Assembly: GCF_004751985.1 (NCBI RefSeq) | Contig: NZ_CP038492.1 | Span: 2,604,001 to 2,668,000, forward strand | From: Rhodophyticola sp. CCM32 | GTDB taxonomy: Bacteria > Pseudomonadota > Alphaproteobacteria > Rhodobacterales > Rhodobacteraceae | Reading direction: 5' to 3' | Length of the DNA: 64,000 nucleotides | In this document: piece after piece, positions 34,599 through 42,694 of the stretch | Position numbering within the stretch: the stretch's first letter is position 1 | How the letters are laid out: every line of letters begins with the position of its first letter | Translations under genes and position numbers: made by a program | The notes under the pieces: generated by a model | The model's input: only the letters and a program-made list of their open reading frames with translations | Told to the model about the DNA's origin: nothing | The model's database searches: none

Positions 34599-36401
34599 TT
34601 ACTCAGCCGCCATGCCTGCGGTGAATTGCAGCCGCGCAAGCCGTGCATAAAGCCCGCCCTGGGCCACCAGCGCCTCATGGGTGCCCTCGGCCACGATCTT
34701 GCCGTCCTCGAACACCACAATACGGTCGGCCTGTTTCACGGTGGCCAAACGGTGGGCGACGATCAGGGTGGTGCGATCGGCGCTCATCGCTGCCACGGCC
34801 TCCTGCACCGCCCGCTCGCTTTCCGCATCAAGGGCGCTTGTCGCCTCGTCTAGCAGCAGGATCGGCGCATCCCGCAGGATCGCACGGGCAATCGCGATCC
34901 GCTGTTTCTGGCCGCCTGACAGCATGATGCCCCGTTCGCCCACATAGGTGTCATAGCCCTGGGGCAGTGCGCTGAGGAAATCATCGGCCGCAGCGGCGAT
35001 GGCGGCGGCCTCGACCTCGGCATCACTGGCTTCCGGCCGACCGAAACGGATGTTTTCACGGGCCGAACTGGCAAAGATCACCGGGTCCTGGGGCACCAGC
35101 GCCATCGCAGAACGGAACCCGGCCCGGGTCATCTGCCGCAGATCGACACCATCCAGTGAGACACCGCCGCTTTCGGGATCATAGAACCGCAGCAGCAGTT
35201 GGAAAATCGTTGATTTGCCCGCGCCCGAGGGGCCGACCAGCGCCACGGTCTCCCCCGGCTGCACGGTCAGGCTGACACCATCCAGCGCGGCGGTTTCAGG
35301 CCGGGTGGGGTAATGAAAATGCACATCCTCGAAGACAATCGCGCCGCGCCCGCCCTGTGGCAGGGACAAAGCGGTCTCTGGATCGCCCACATTGTCAGTG
35401 GTTTGCAGCAGTTCGACCAACCGCTCCGTCGCGCCGGATGCCCGCTGCAACTCTCCCCAGATATCGGACAATGCGCCGACGGACCCGGCCACCATGATCG
35501 CATAGATCAGGAACTGGATCAGTTCGCCAATGCTCATCACCTCGGCCCGCACATCGCGCGCCCCGATCCACAGCACCCCGACAATACCTGCAAAGACCAG
35601 CGCAATCACGATCACAGTCATGATCGCCCGGGTTGCGATACGTTTCCTGGCACTGTCGAAACTGCGTTCGGTCACCATCTCGAACGTGGCCGCAGTGGGA
35701 CGTTCATGGGTGAAGGCCTGCACCGTCTGGACCGACAGCAAAGCCTCGGACGCGTTGCCGGAGCTTTCCGCGATCCAATCCTGGTTTTCCTTGCTCAGCA
35801 CCCGCAAACGCCGCCCAAGAACCACAATCGGGACGATGATCACCGGCACGATCAACAGAACCAGCCCCGCCAGTTTCGGCGAGGTGAATGTCATCAGGGC
35901 CAGACCGCCCAACAGGATCAGCAGGTTTCTGAGCGCCACCGAGACAGATGAGGAAATCACGCTGAGCAGCAGCGTGGTGTCCGTGGTGATCCGGCTGAGA
36001 ATCTCGCCGGTCATCAGGCGTTCGTAGAAGGCCGGGCTCATCGCGATCATCCGGTCGAACACCGCCTTGCGGATATCGGCCACGACCCGTTCGCCCAGAC
36101 GCGTGACCAGATAATACCGCAGCCCCGTGCCAATCGCCAAAAGCGCCGCAATGCCCAGGGCTGCCAGAAAATACTGATCCAGCAACGCCGCGCTTTCGGT
36201 TTCGAACCCGTCCACCACCCGGCGCACGGCCAGGGGAAGCGTCAGCGACACCATCGCTGTGAGGACAAGCGCCGCACCGGATGCGGCCACCATTCCGCGA
36301 TACGGGAAAAGAAATGGCCCAAGCGCCCGCAAACTGCCGATCCGCCTGGATGTTTCGCGGTCTTCTGCAAATTGCGAGGGGCTGGTTTCTGGCCCGGCCA
36401 T
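34599..36401 (-). CDS. ABC exporter, fused permease-ATPase (MsbA-like)
   Basis: 600-residue half-transporter: six-span exporter domain (about residues 35-320) followed by an ATPase domain with Walker A VGPSGAGKSTIFQLLLR, signature LSGGQKQRIAIARAI and Walker B ILLLDEATSALD. ATG 36401 preceded by CGGAG is preferred to the longer frame from 36482. It functions as a homodimer, or a heterodimer if a partner exists elsewhere. Substrate could be lipid, peptide or drug. Confidence 0.94.
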   Translation of the reverse strand: MAGPETSPSQFAEDRETSRRIGSLRALGPFLFPYRGMVAASGAALVLTAMVSLTLPLAVRRVVDGFETESAALLDQYFLAALGIAALLAIGTGLRYYLVTRLGERVVADIRKAVFDRMIAMSPAFYERLMTGEILSRITTDTTLLLSVISSSVSVALRNLLILLGGLALMTFTSPKLAGLVLLIVPVIIVPIVVLGRRLRVLSKENQDWIAESSGNASEALLSVQTVQAFTHERPTAATFEMVTERSFDSARKRIATRAIMTVIVIALVFAGIVGVLWIGARDVRAEVMSIGELIQFLIYAIMVAGSVGALSDIWGELQRASGATERLVELLQTTDNVGDPETALSLPQGGRGAIVFEDVHFHYPTRPETAALDGVSLTVQPGETVALVGPSGAGKSTIFQLLLRFYDPESGGVSLDGVDLRQMTRAGFRSAMALVPQDPVIFASSARENIRFGRPEASDAEVEAAAIAAAADDFLSALPQGYDTYVGERGIMLSGGQKQRIAIARAILRDAPILLLDEATSALDAESERAVQEAVAAMSADRTTLIVAHRLATVKQADRIVVFEDGKIVAEGTHEALVAQGGLYARLARLQFTAGMAAE

Positions 36402-36547
36402 CGGGGCTCCGGTTTTGGATGCGGTTCGGGTCGAGATAAATGGCCCGGCGCTGCCACACAAGCCCCGGTGCCGTTTTGTCACCCCCTCCCCGGGGCGGGC
36501 GGCCCTTCAGCATATCAATGAAACGAGATCAAACCCTTCAACCTGTC

Positions 36548-36569
36548 TGCCCGACGGTGCCGCCGGGCA
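36548..36569. repeat. GC-rich hairpin related to 30106-30125
   Basis: TGCCCG-A-CGG-TG-CCG-C-CGGGCA, in the 220-base gap between the antiporter and the ABC exporter. It shares the CGG-TG-CCG tip and GCCCG arms with the hairpin at 30106. Confidence 0.55.
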
Positions 36570-36621
36570 TTATGCCCCCAGCAGAACGTCTTCCCGAAAA
36601 CGGAAGCAACGCAGCTATGGC

Positions 36622-38541
36622 TCACTCCGTGGCCTTCTCCCCGCCTGCGGCCATCCTGATCTCGGCCATTTCCTTCGCCATTTCCGGCTGCCGTATCTCA
36701 ATCATCTCTTTTACCCGGGCGATATAGGCCGGGTTTTCGGTCGCCGGAATGTTGATGTCATAGACATCCGCCACCTCAACCATGGCCCGGCGATCCGTCC
36801 GGTTGAAAATCGCCGCCATCGCTTCGGCCTGGTCTTTGGGCACACCCATCGCCTCATAGGCCGACCGGCCCATGCGCACCGAACTGTCATAGGTCTCGCG
36901 GATGATGTCACGGCACCCCGCCGCCCAGAGATGATAGACATGGTCACGATCCACCGCGCGGGCCAGAACATGCAGATCGGAGTAATTATCCACCGCATAG
37001 CGGACCAGTTCGGTGATCTGATCCTTGTCATCTATGGCGACGATCAGCAGCTTTGCCCTGGCAATCCCCGCCGCATGCAGCAGATCGGGCCGGGTTGCAT
37101 CGCCAAAATAGGTCTTCACTCCGAAAACACGCATGTTTTCAATCTGTTTCGAGCTGAAATCAATCACGGTCGAGGCATATCCCGCCGTTGACAGCATCCG
37201 CTCCACCAGACCACCGACCCGGCCGCGACCGGCAACGATGATCTGGCCGGTCTCGCCGATCTCGTCGGCCTCCCGTTCCTGTTCTTCCGAGAATTTCGGC
37301 GCGATGACCCGGTCATAGAGAATGAACAGGGCGGGTGTCAGCAGCATCGACAGGGCCACCACAAGCAGAAGCTGATCGGCGATGGCGGTCGGCAGCACCG
37401 AATTGGCAACGGTGAAGGACAGAAGGACAAAGCCGAACTCGCCGGCCTGCGCCAGACCCAGGGCAAACAGCCATCTGTCAGAGCCGCGAATGCCGAAGAT
37501 CGGCGACAACAGCAGCAAAACCGCGCATTTCAGCACCATCAGGCCAAGGGTCAGGCACAGGATCAGCCCCAGATTGTCAAACAGCAGGGCAAAATTGATC
37601 CCCGCACCCACAGTCATGAAGAACAGGCCCAGAAGCAGGCCCCGAAACGGGTCGATATCGGATTCAAGTTCGTGCCGGTATTCGCTGTTGGCCAGCACGA
37701 CACCGGCCAGAAAAGTGCCCAATGCAGGCGACAGCCCCACCAGCGACATCAAAAGTGCGATGCCGATCACCATCATCAGGGCCGTGGCGGTGAACAGTTC
37801 CCGCAGTTGCGCCACGGCGATGAACCGGAACATCGGCCGGGTCAGATAGGTGCCGCCCAGCCCCACCGCCGCAATCGCCCCGATGGTCACCAGCGCGGTC
37901 TGCCAGCTGTTGAGGCCTGAGACCAGGCTCATCGGTCGATCGTGATCACCGCTGCCATGGGCATCGGCGGCACCATGGGGAGCCTCGGCCCCGTGGCCTG
38001 CAACCTGCGCGCCCAGATCCGCCAGTTCCGGGATCGCCAGAAGCGGGATGAAAGCCAGCATCGGGATGACGGCAATATCCTGAAACAGCAGCACCGAGAA
38101 ACTGGACTGCCCGCCATCTGATTTCATCAACCCCTTTTCATTCAGGGTTTGCAGCACAATCGCCGTGGAGGACAGCGCCAGAACCAGACCGATCGCCAGG
38201 GCAATGCTCCAGGGCTGGCCCAGAACCATGGCAATGCACATGACCATCCCGGTGGTCAGCACCACCTGACCGCCACCCAGACCCAACAGGCGCGCCCGCA
38301 TGTCCCATAAAAGCCGGGGTTCCAGTTCCAGCCCCACAAGAAACAGCATCATCACGACGCCGAATTCCGCGAAATGCTGGATCGACACCACATCGACCCC
38401 CAGCAGCACCAAAAGCGGGCTGATCACGATCCCGGCGATCAGATAGCCCAGAACCGACCCAAGACCCAGCCGCGAGGCAATGGGCACGGCAAGAACACCT
38501 GCCACCAGAAAAATGAATGCCAGTAACAGGAAATCGGTCAT
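36622..38541 (-). CDS. Monovalent cation:proton antiporter-2 (CPA2/KefC-like) with RCK domain
   Basis: 639-residue membrane transporter: about twelve spans (1-390) with the typical GLELEPRLLWDMR segment, and a cytosolic TrkA-N/RCK domain beginning QIIVAGRGRVGGLVERML near 430 with a Rossmann GxGxxG. A His-rich loop (HGAEAPHGAADAHGSGDHD) separates two spans and could bind metal. It likely exports K+ or Na+ for protons, gated by the nucleotide-binding domain. Good GGAGGGG before the start. Monocistronic. Confidence 0.93.
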   Translation of the reverse strand: MTDFLLLAFIFLVAGVLAVPIASRLGLGSVLGYLIAGIVISPLLVLLGVDVVSIQHFAEFGVVMMLFLVGLELEPRLLWDMRARLLGLGGGQVVLTTGMVMCIAMVLGQPWSIALAIGLVLALSSTAIVLQTLNEKGLMKSDGGQSSFSVLLFQDIAVIPMLAFIPLLAIPELADLGAQVAGHGAEAPHGAADAHGSGDHDRPMSLVSGLNSWQTALVTIGAIAAVGLGGTYLTRPMFRFIAVAQLRELFTATALMMVIGIALLMSLVGLSPALGTFLAGVVLANSEYRHELESDIDPFRGLLLGLFFMTVGAGINFALLFDNLGLILCLTLGLMVLKCAVLLLLSPIFGIRGSDRWLFALGLAQAGEFGFVLLSFTVANSVLPTAIADQLLLVVALSMLLTPALFILYDRVIAPKFSEEQEREADEIGETGQIIVAGRGRVGGLVERMLSTAGYASTVIDFSSKQIENMRVFGVKTYFGDATRPDLLHAAGIARAKLLIVAIDDKDQITELVRYAVDNYSDLHVLARAVDRDHVYHLWAAGCRDIIRETYDSSVRMGRSAYEAMGVPKDQAEAMAAIFNRTDRRAMVEVADVYDINIPATENPAYIARVKEMIEIRQPEMAKEMAEIRMAAGGEKATE

Positions 38542-38620
38542 CTTGCCCCCTCCGGTGTGCTCCGGCTTAAAGGGCTATGTTTACGTTTTGACGCATCATG
38601 TCAATTTGACAAACCGGGGA

Positions 38621-38694
38621 TGGAGCGGGCGACGGGAATCGAACCCGTATCATCAGCTTGGAAGGCTGAGGTCTTACCATTACACAACGCCCGC
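38621..38694 (-). tRNA. tRNA-Gly (TCC anticodon)
   Basis: 74-nt cloverleaf on the minus strand with encoded CCA. Acceptor GCGGGCG/CGCCCGC, anticodon stem TCAGC/GCTGA with loop CTTCCAA (anticodon TCC), T arm ACGGG-TTCGATT-CCCGT. The TGG at 38621-38623 gives the CCA end. Confidence 0.96.
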
Positions 38695-38740
38695 AGACCG
38701 GTTTGAGGTATGTCATGGGGGCCAAAGGGTCAACCCGGAT

Positions 38741-38786
38741 ATGGCCGGGACGGCGCCGTCACCGCCCGGCCATCATATTTACTTTT
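38741..38786 (+). terminator. Terminator-like hairpin with no obvious upstream gene
   Basis: ATGGCCGGG (38741-38749) and CCCGGCCAT (38765-38773) pair perfectly, enclosing a further palindrome, and are followed by CATATTTACTTTTTT. It is oriented as a plus-strand terminator, yet no plus-strand gene lies before it. The rest of the gap to 38992 is unusually AT-rich with smaller inverted pairs (TTTCCTG/CAGGAAA; CCCAT/ATGGG) and must carry the promoter of the LCCL gene. Confidence 0.5.
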
Positions 38787-38992
38787 TTAACTTTCCTGTG
38801 TTACGGCTTGCGCAGGAAACTTCCGGGCTCCGCTATATTACGTGGCGCCGGGTGGGTTCCGGTGGATCGGGAAACCCATTATTTTATGGGAAATTCCTTT
38901 ATTTCGAACGGCTATTATATCGGCAGGCCAAGCAGCATCGCTGCGCATTGTAGCAAACCGAATTGCCATAAAGAGACTTGAAAGGACAGATA

Positions 38993-39790
38993 ATGAACTT
39001 CACACGACCCTTCCAGAATCGCGTTGCGACCGCCCTGCTGACCGGCATGCTTTCGGTTTACGGTCTGCCTGCCCTGGCCGACTGGTCTGACTCAGCCAAT
39101 TCGCTTGGCGTACAAACCGCCACCGGCAGCGCCTATGTGGTGGACTGCCCCGCAGGCGGCACCGGCGGCACGATCTGGGGCACAGGCATCTACACCTCTG
39201 ACAGCTCGATCTGCATGGCCGCCGTTCATACCGGGTTCTTCACCCAGGCCATGGGCGGGCAGGTCACGTTTCGTGTACTGGGCCCGCAGCAGACCTATGC
39301 GGCAAGCAGCAATAATGGCGTCACCTCAGAAGCTTACGGACCATGGTCAAGCAGTTTCATGATCATTTCCAGCACCGGTCATCAGGTCAATCTCCCGGTT
39401 CAGGCGACCTCCGTCACATGGACGCAAAGCCCCATCTCACTTCAGCTGGGCCTTGGCCCCCATGCGATAAGCTGCCCGTCGGGCGGCAGTCTGGCATCAA
39501 CAATCTGGGGAACGGATGTCTACACATCCGACAGCGCAATCTGCGTGGCTGCGGTGCATAGCGGACGGATCAATGCCGCGGCCGGTGGCACTGTTCACAT
39601 CCAGATGCTGGGGGATCAGCCGGCATTCGTAGGCAGCAGCCGCAATGGCGTTACCTCGGAAGCCTATGGCCCGTGGGACAGCAGCTATCTCTTCACACTC
39701 GGGGCCAGTAAGGCAGGAAACCGCAATTGTTTCCATTGCCTTATTTTTGCCCCTTTTCCGGGGTATTTGTTCTTGAAGCCGCAACAATAA
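38993..39790 (+). CDS. Secreted protein with two LCCL domains
   Basis: 265-residue protein with a signal peptide (cleavage about residue 29, ALA-DWSD) and two LCCL-type repeats, about 48-124 and 157-235. Each has the signature: C-P, TIWGT-x-(I/V)YTSDS-x-IC-x-AAVH, a GG-(Q/T)-V segment, SS-x-NGVTSEAYGPW and a final aromatic strand; Cys52/Cys74 and Cys161/Cys184 are the paired cysteines. ATG 38993 has AAAGGA upstream. The last 27 codons (from SKAGN) run through a terminator hairpin, and a TAA at 39709-39711 lies one frame away, so a lost G in 39701-39704 probably hides the true stop. Ligand unknown. Confidence 0.85.
   Translation: MNFTRPFQNRVATALLTGMLSVYGLPALADWSDSANSLGVQTATGSAYVVDCPAGGTGGTIWGTGIYTSDSSICMAAVHTGFFTQAMGGQVTFRVLGPQQTYAASSNNGVTSEAYGPWSSSFMIISSTGHQVNLPVQATSVTWTQSPISLQLGLGPHAISCPSGGSLASTIWGTDVYTSDSAICVAAVHSGRINAAAGGTVHIQMLGDQPAFVGSSRNGVTSEAYGPWDSSYLFTLGASKAGNRNCFHCLIFAPFPGYLFLKPQQ
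39710..39748 (+). terminator. Intrinsic terminator inside the annotated 3' end of the LCCL gene
   Basis: AAGGCA-GGAAAC (39710-39721) pairs with GTTTCC-AT-TGCCTT (39729-39742, 2-base bulge), loop of 7 bases, followed by ATTTTT. A 12-bp stem plus T-run is a strong terminator, which is unlikely inside a real coding region. Confidence 0.85.
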
Positions 39791-39836
39791 CAAAAAAATC
39801 GAGCAGACGGCGCAAAAACTAAATCCTCCCTGGACC

Positions 39837-39868
39837 GGGCCGCGCTTGTATCGCGGCCCTTCTTTTTA
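39837..39868 (+). terminator. Strong intrinsic terminator
   Basis: GGGCCGCG and CGCGGCCC pair around a 7-base loop and are followed by TTCTTTTT. It is a second plus-strand terminator 90 bases past the first. Either it backs up the first or ends a short transcript from the 39750-39836 interval, which contains an anti-Shine-Dalgarno-like TCCTCCCT at about 39823. Confidence 0.85.
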
Positions 39869-39912
39869 TAGCGGTTTGCCTGCATCCGCTGTGCCGGTAT
39901 GCCAATGGCGGG

Positions 39913-40578
39913 TCAGGCAGCATGCGGCAAAATCAGCTCCGGGCCAGAGGCCGTGTTGGCATTTACTTTCGGGTCCACCCGATAGGCCTGCAATCGCCCC
40001 TCGGGCGCGGCTCGCATCAACAGCGCCGCACCCCTGCCCGCCTCCCCCAGCCACAAGGCCCAATCCTCCGGCGCAAGGGTCACAGGCTCCCGGTGGTGGA
40101 TGTCTGACATCCCCTGCCCTGCGGCACAGGTGACAATGGCACAGGTGACAAACTGATCCGCGCCCCTGGTCCAACTTTGCCAGATGCCCGCGAAAACAAG
40201 GGGGGTCTCGGTTTCAGAATGCACATACCAGGGCAAACGCGTGCCATCTGCATCCCTGGTCCATTCATAAAACCCCGTGGCCGGGATCAGACAGCGCCGC
40301 TGGCGGCAGGCCATCTGGAAGGCCGGTTTCGTGGCAATTGTTTCAGCCCGCGCATTGATCAGCAAAGGGCCATCACTTGGCGATTTGTACCAATGCGGCA
40401 GAAACCCCCAACGCATGGTCCGATATCGCCGCGCGTCCTCCTCGGATGTCACGACGGCCACAGGATCGGTCGGGCAGATATTGAATCTCTCCCTGTCAGG
40501 AAGATCGTTTGATGGCACAGCCTCAAACAGCTGTGCCATGTCATCTACCGGATATGTCATGACAAAACGCCCGCACAT
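39913..40578 (-). CDS. SOS response-associated peptidase (SRAP/YedK/HMCES family)
   Basis: 221-residue protein that crosslinks to abasic sites in single-stranded DNA. The mature N-terminus MCGRF gives the catalytic Cys2 after Met removal; the segment FNICPTDPVAVV, ARAETIATKPAF with the conserved Asn/Glu, CLIPATGFYEW and the final HREPVTL segment complete the SRAP site. The start at 40578 is fixed by the Met-Cys requirement. No good ribosome-binding site is seen, and the start lies in a 9-bp hairpin (40568-40601). It follows DUF1127 by 43 bases. Confidence 0.95.
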   Translation of the reverse strand: MCGRFVMTYPVDDMAQLFEAVPSNDLPDRERFNICPTDPVAVVTSEEDARRYRTMRWGFLPHWYKSPSDGPLLINARAETIATKPAFQMACRQRRCLIPATGFYEWTRDADGTRLPWYVHSETETPLVFAGIWQSWTRGADQFVTCAIVTCAAGQGMSDIHHREPVTLAPEDWALWLGEAGRGAALLMRAAPEGRLQAYRVDPKVNANTASGPELILPHAA

Positions 40579-40601
40579 AGAAACCATATCTAGTGCGGGC
40601 G
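40568..40601 (-). promoter_or_regulatory. Hairpin enclosing the SRAP start codon
   Basis: CGCCCGCAC (40568-40576) and GTGCGGGCG (40593-40601) pair perfectly with an inner TAGA/TCTA pair. On the minus strand the SRAP AUG is at the loop side of the right arm and TTTTG follows the stem, so the structure is both a possible terminator for DUF1127 and a mask on SRAP translation. Confidence 0.6.
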
Positions 40602-40621
40602 GAAATCGGATAAAAGCCGGA

Positions 40622-40786
40622 TCAGGCGCCGTAGACGGCCTTGTAAGCAATCTTTTCGGCGTCACCGCGGAAAATGTTCAGGTCCAGTGCAACATCCAGC
40701 GGCATCCGGGAAATCTCGGAAACGGTCCGGTTATAGGCCGCACGTTTTGCAGCGGCAGTACGCAGGCGGGCAATCATCGTGGTCAT
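40622..40786 (-). CDS. DUF1127 domain-containing small protein
   Basis: 54-residue basic protein starting MTTMIARLRTAAAKRAAYNR and continuing with TVSEISRMPLDVALDLNIF, the pattern of alphaproteobacterial DUF1127 proteins (Arg-rich, often RNA-binding or stress-related, as CcaF1 in Rhodobacter). AAAGGAG precedes the ATG at 40786 with good spacing. Upstream is a tandem AACTGAC repeat. SRAP follows after 43 bases with a hairpin between them. Unlike the known CcaF1 locus there are no CCUCCUCCC-motif sRNAs immediately downstream. Confidence 0.92.
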   Translation of the reverse strand: MTTMIARLRTAAAKRAAYNRTVSEISRMPLDVALDLNIFRGDAEKIAYKAVYGA

Positions 40787-40850
40787 TGTGCAGCTCCTTT
40801 CAAGGCTGATCGTATCGTCTTTGATGACCCAAATATGATAGCGCTAACCC

Positions 40851-40864
40851 AACTGACAACTGAC
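40851..40864. promoter_or_regulatory. Tandem heptamer upstream of DUF1127
   Basis: AACTGAC occurs twice head to tail, about 65 bases before the DUF1127 start. It could be an activator or repressor site in the promoter; no consensus is recognised. Confidence 0.35.
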
Positions 40865-40904
40865 AGTTTTCGATGCCCGCCATGACAATGCTGCATAGCA
40901 GCAA

Positions 40905-40940
40905 AAAGGGCCGGTGCGAGACATCCCGCACCGGCCCTTT
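40905..40940. terminator. Bidirectional intrinsic terminator
   Basis: A perfect 14-bp stem (AAAGGGCCGGTGCG with its complement at 40927-40940) and an 8-base loop, with A/T tracts on the two ends. It ends the 5'-nucleotidase gene on the minus strand. Confidence 0.88.
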
Positions 40941-40959
40941 CCCCTCTATCGCCCGAGGT

Positions 40960-42570
40960 TTATTCCACGCCGCTGATGCGACCGTCAGTATAAGGCGCAT
41001 ATGGCGCATGCGCGGCCAGGTAATCGGCCACGACCTGTTCAAGACCCGGGCCGAAATCATAGGCATTCAAGCCGTTGGTCGCGAAAACGGAATATCCGTC
41101 GCCGCCGCCGCGCATATAATTATTGGTCACAACACCATAAACCGTCTCTGGCTCGAACGCCTCCCAACCGTCATCGGTCTGCATCTCGGCCGAGACGATC
41201 CGGCTGCCCGGTTCCGCCGCGGCATCCCAAGTATAGCGCATGCCCGAAACCTGCGGGAAGCGGCCCGCCCCGTCCTCAGCCTGGCTGACGCCGTTTTCAA
41301 GTGCGGCAAGAACATCCGCCCCGGTCAGCTGGAAGGTTGCCAGCGTGTTCTGGAACGGCAGGACGGTAAAGACTTCCCCCATGGTGATCGGCCCGGCATC
41401 AATCGAAGCCCGCAAACCACCGCCATTCTGGATTGCGATCTGGACACCCTGATCGCGCACACGATCCAGCATCGCATCGGCCACCAGATTGCCCATAGTG
41501 CATTCACCGGCCCGGCACACATCCCGCGAGCCTTCGATCATCTCTGACGCTTCGGCGACAACCTCGCTCATCGTTGCCTCAATCGGCCCGGCCAGTTCGG
41601 CAACCCGCGCGGCAATCTCGGCATCGGGTTCCACACCCGCATCCAGCAACATCGTGTTGCCGCCCGCATAGATCACATTGCCATCATCATCGAAGGTCAC
41701 CTCAAGATGCCCCAGATATTTGGAATAGGCATAGGCCTGCACGATCGGCACCATTTCGCCATCCGGGTTGGACACGAAGGTCGGGTATGGCCCGGCACGG
41801 TCCTGATCGGTGGAGGACAGATAGGTATGCGAATGCCCGCCAACGATCACGTCAAGGCCGGTCACCGCCTCGGCAATCGCCATATCCATGGGCAACCCGA
41901 CATGGGTCAGCGCGATAATCATATCAACGCCCTGTTCGGTCAACGCGTCCACATCGGCCTGAAGCGCATCCACCTCGTCCTGGAAGATGACATTCGGCCC
42001 CGGGCTTGAGGTTTCCACCGTATCGGTCGCAAGCGCCGAGACGATCCCCACCGAGAGACCATTCACATCCAGCACCACATAATCGCCGACCCGGTCATTC
42101 AGCAGGTCTGACTGGGACAGGTCCAGATTGCCCGAGATCACCGGAAAATCGACCTGGTCCAGAAAATCCGACAGGCCCTGCGGCCCGTCATCAAACTCGT
42201 GATTGCCAACCGCCATGGCGTCAAAACCGATGGCCATCATCATCTCGGCCTCGACCTCGCCCTTATAGGTGGTGTACATCAGGCTGCCCTGAAACTGATC
42301 ACCCGCATCCAGAACAATCACGTTTTCACCGGCGCTGACCAATTCATCACGCAGGGTGTTGATCGCGGTGGCAACCCGCGCCACCCCGCCAAAACATTCG
42401 CCCGCCGCGTCATCCTCGGCGCTACAGGTGCTGTCAAAGCGGCTGATCGGTTGGATCCGGCTGTGCAGATCGTTGATGTGCAGAATATGCAGTGTGGTAT
42501 CGGCCACGGCAGGGGCAGCTACGCCCAGGGCAGCCAGCAGAGCGGCAGAGCGAAGAAGTTTCGCAATCAT
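40960..42570 (-). CDS. Periplasmic 5'-nucleotidase / bifunctional metallophosphatase
   Basis: 536-residue exported UshA-type enzyme releasing phosphate and nucleoside from extracellular nucleotides. Signal peptide about 1-23 (AAPAVA-DTT). The N-terminal metallophosphatase domain shows ILHINDLHSRIQP, VLDAGDQFQGS, AVGNHEFDDG and GGHSHT; the C-terminal nucleotide-binding domain starts about residue 340 (NLVADAMLDRVRDQG, IQNGGGLRASI) and has the NNYMRGGGDGYSVF segment. Length is normal. Single gene between a terminator and a palindromic divergent promoter. Confidence 0.95.
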   Translation of the reverse strand: MIAKLLRSAALLAALGVAAPAVADTTLHILHINDLHSRIQPISRFDSTCSAEDDAAGECFGGVARVATAINTLRDELVSAGENVIVLDAGDQFQGSLMYTTYKGEVEAEMMMAIGFDAMAVGNHEFDDGPQGLSDFLDQVDFPVISGNLDLSQSDLLNDRVGDYVVLDVNGLSVGIVSALATDTVETSSPGPNVIFQDEVDALQADVDALTEQGVDMIIALTHVGLPMDMAIAEAVTGLDVIVGGHSHTYLSSTDQDRAGPYPTFVSNPDGEMVPIVQAYAYSKYLGHLEVTFDDDGNVIYAGGNTMLLDAGVEPDAEIAARVAELAGPIEATMSEVVAEASEMIEGSRDVCRAGECTMGNLVADAMLDRVRDQGVQIAIQNGGGLRASIDAGPITMGEVFTVLPFQNTLATFQLTGADVLAALENGVSQAEDGAGRFPQVSGMRYTWDAAAEPGSRIVSAEMQTDDGWEAFEPETVYGVVTNNYMRGGGDGYSVFATNGLNAYDFGPGLEQVVADYLAAHAPYAPYTDGRISGVE

Positions 42571-42598
42571 GGTTCATACTCCCAGATGATATTGACCA

Positions 42599-42677
42599 GC
42601 CAAGCTTGGCCGTCGAACCCGACCAAGTAAAGCGAATTAGATGTCGATACCGTGACACTTGACGTCACGGCGTCAAG
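42599..42677. promoter_or_regulatory. Divergent promoter gap with three palindromes
   Basis: GCCAAGCTTGGC (42599-42610) is a perfect 12-bp palindrome. CCGTGAC-N7-GTCACGG (42650-42670) and CTTGACG-N6-CGTCAAG (42658-42677) overlap, so only one of the two hairpins or dimer sites can form at once. They lie between the nucleotidase (-) and DUF952-pyrD (+). Confidence 0.5.
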
Positions 42678-42694
42678 CCGCCATCCCCTGCCCC

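Noticed and set aside
38480..38953. Long plus-strand frame across tRNA-Gly
   Set aside because: It crosses a tRNA gene and a terminator-like hairpin and overlaps the antiporter start antisense; composition is not coding-like.
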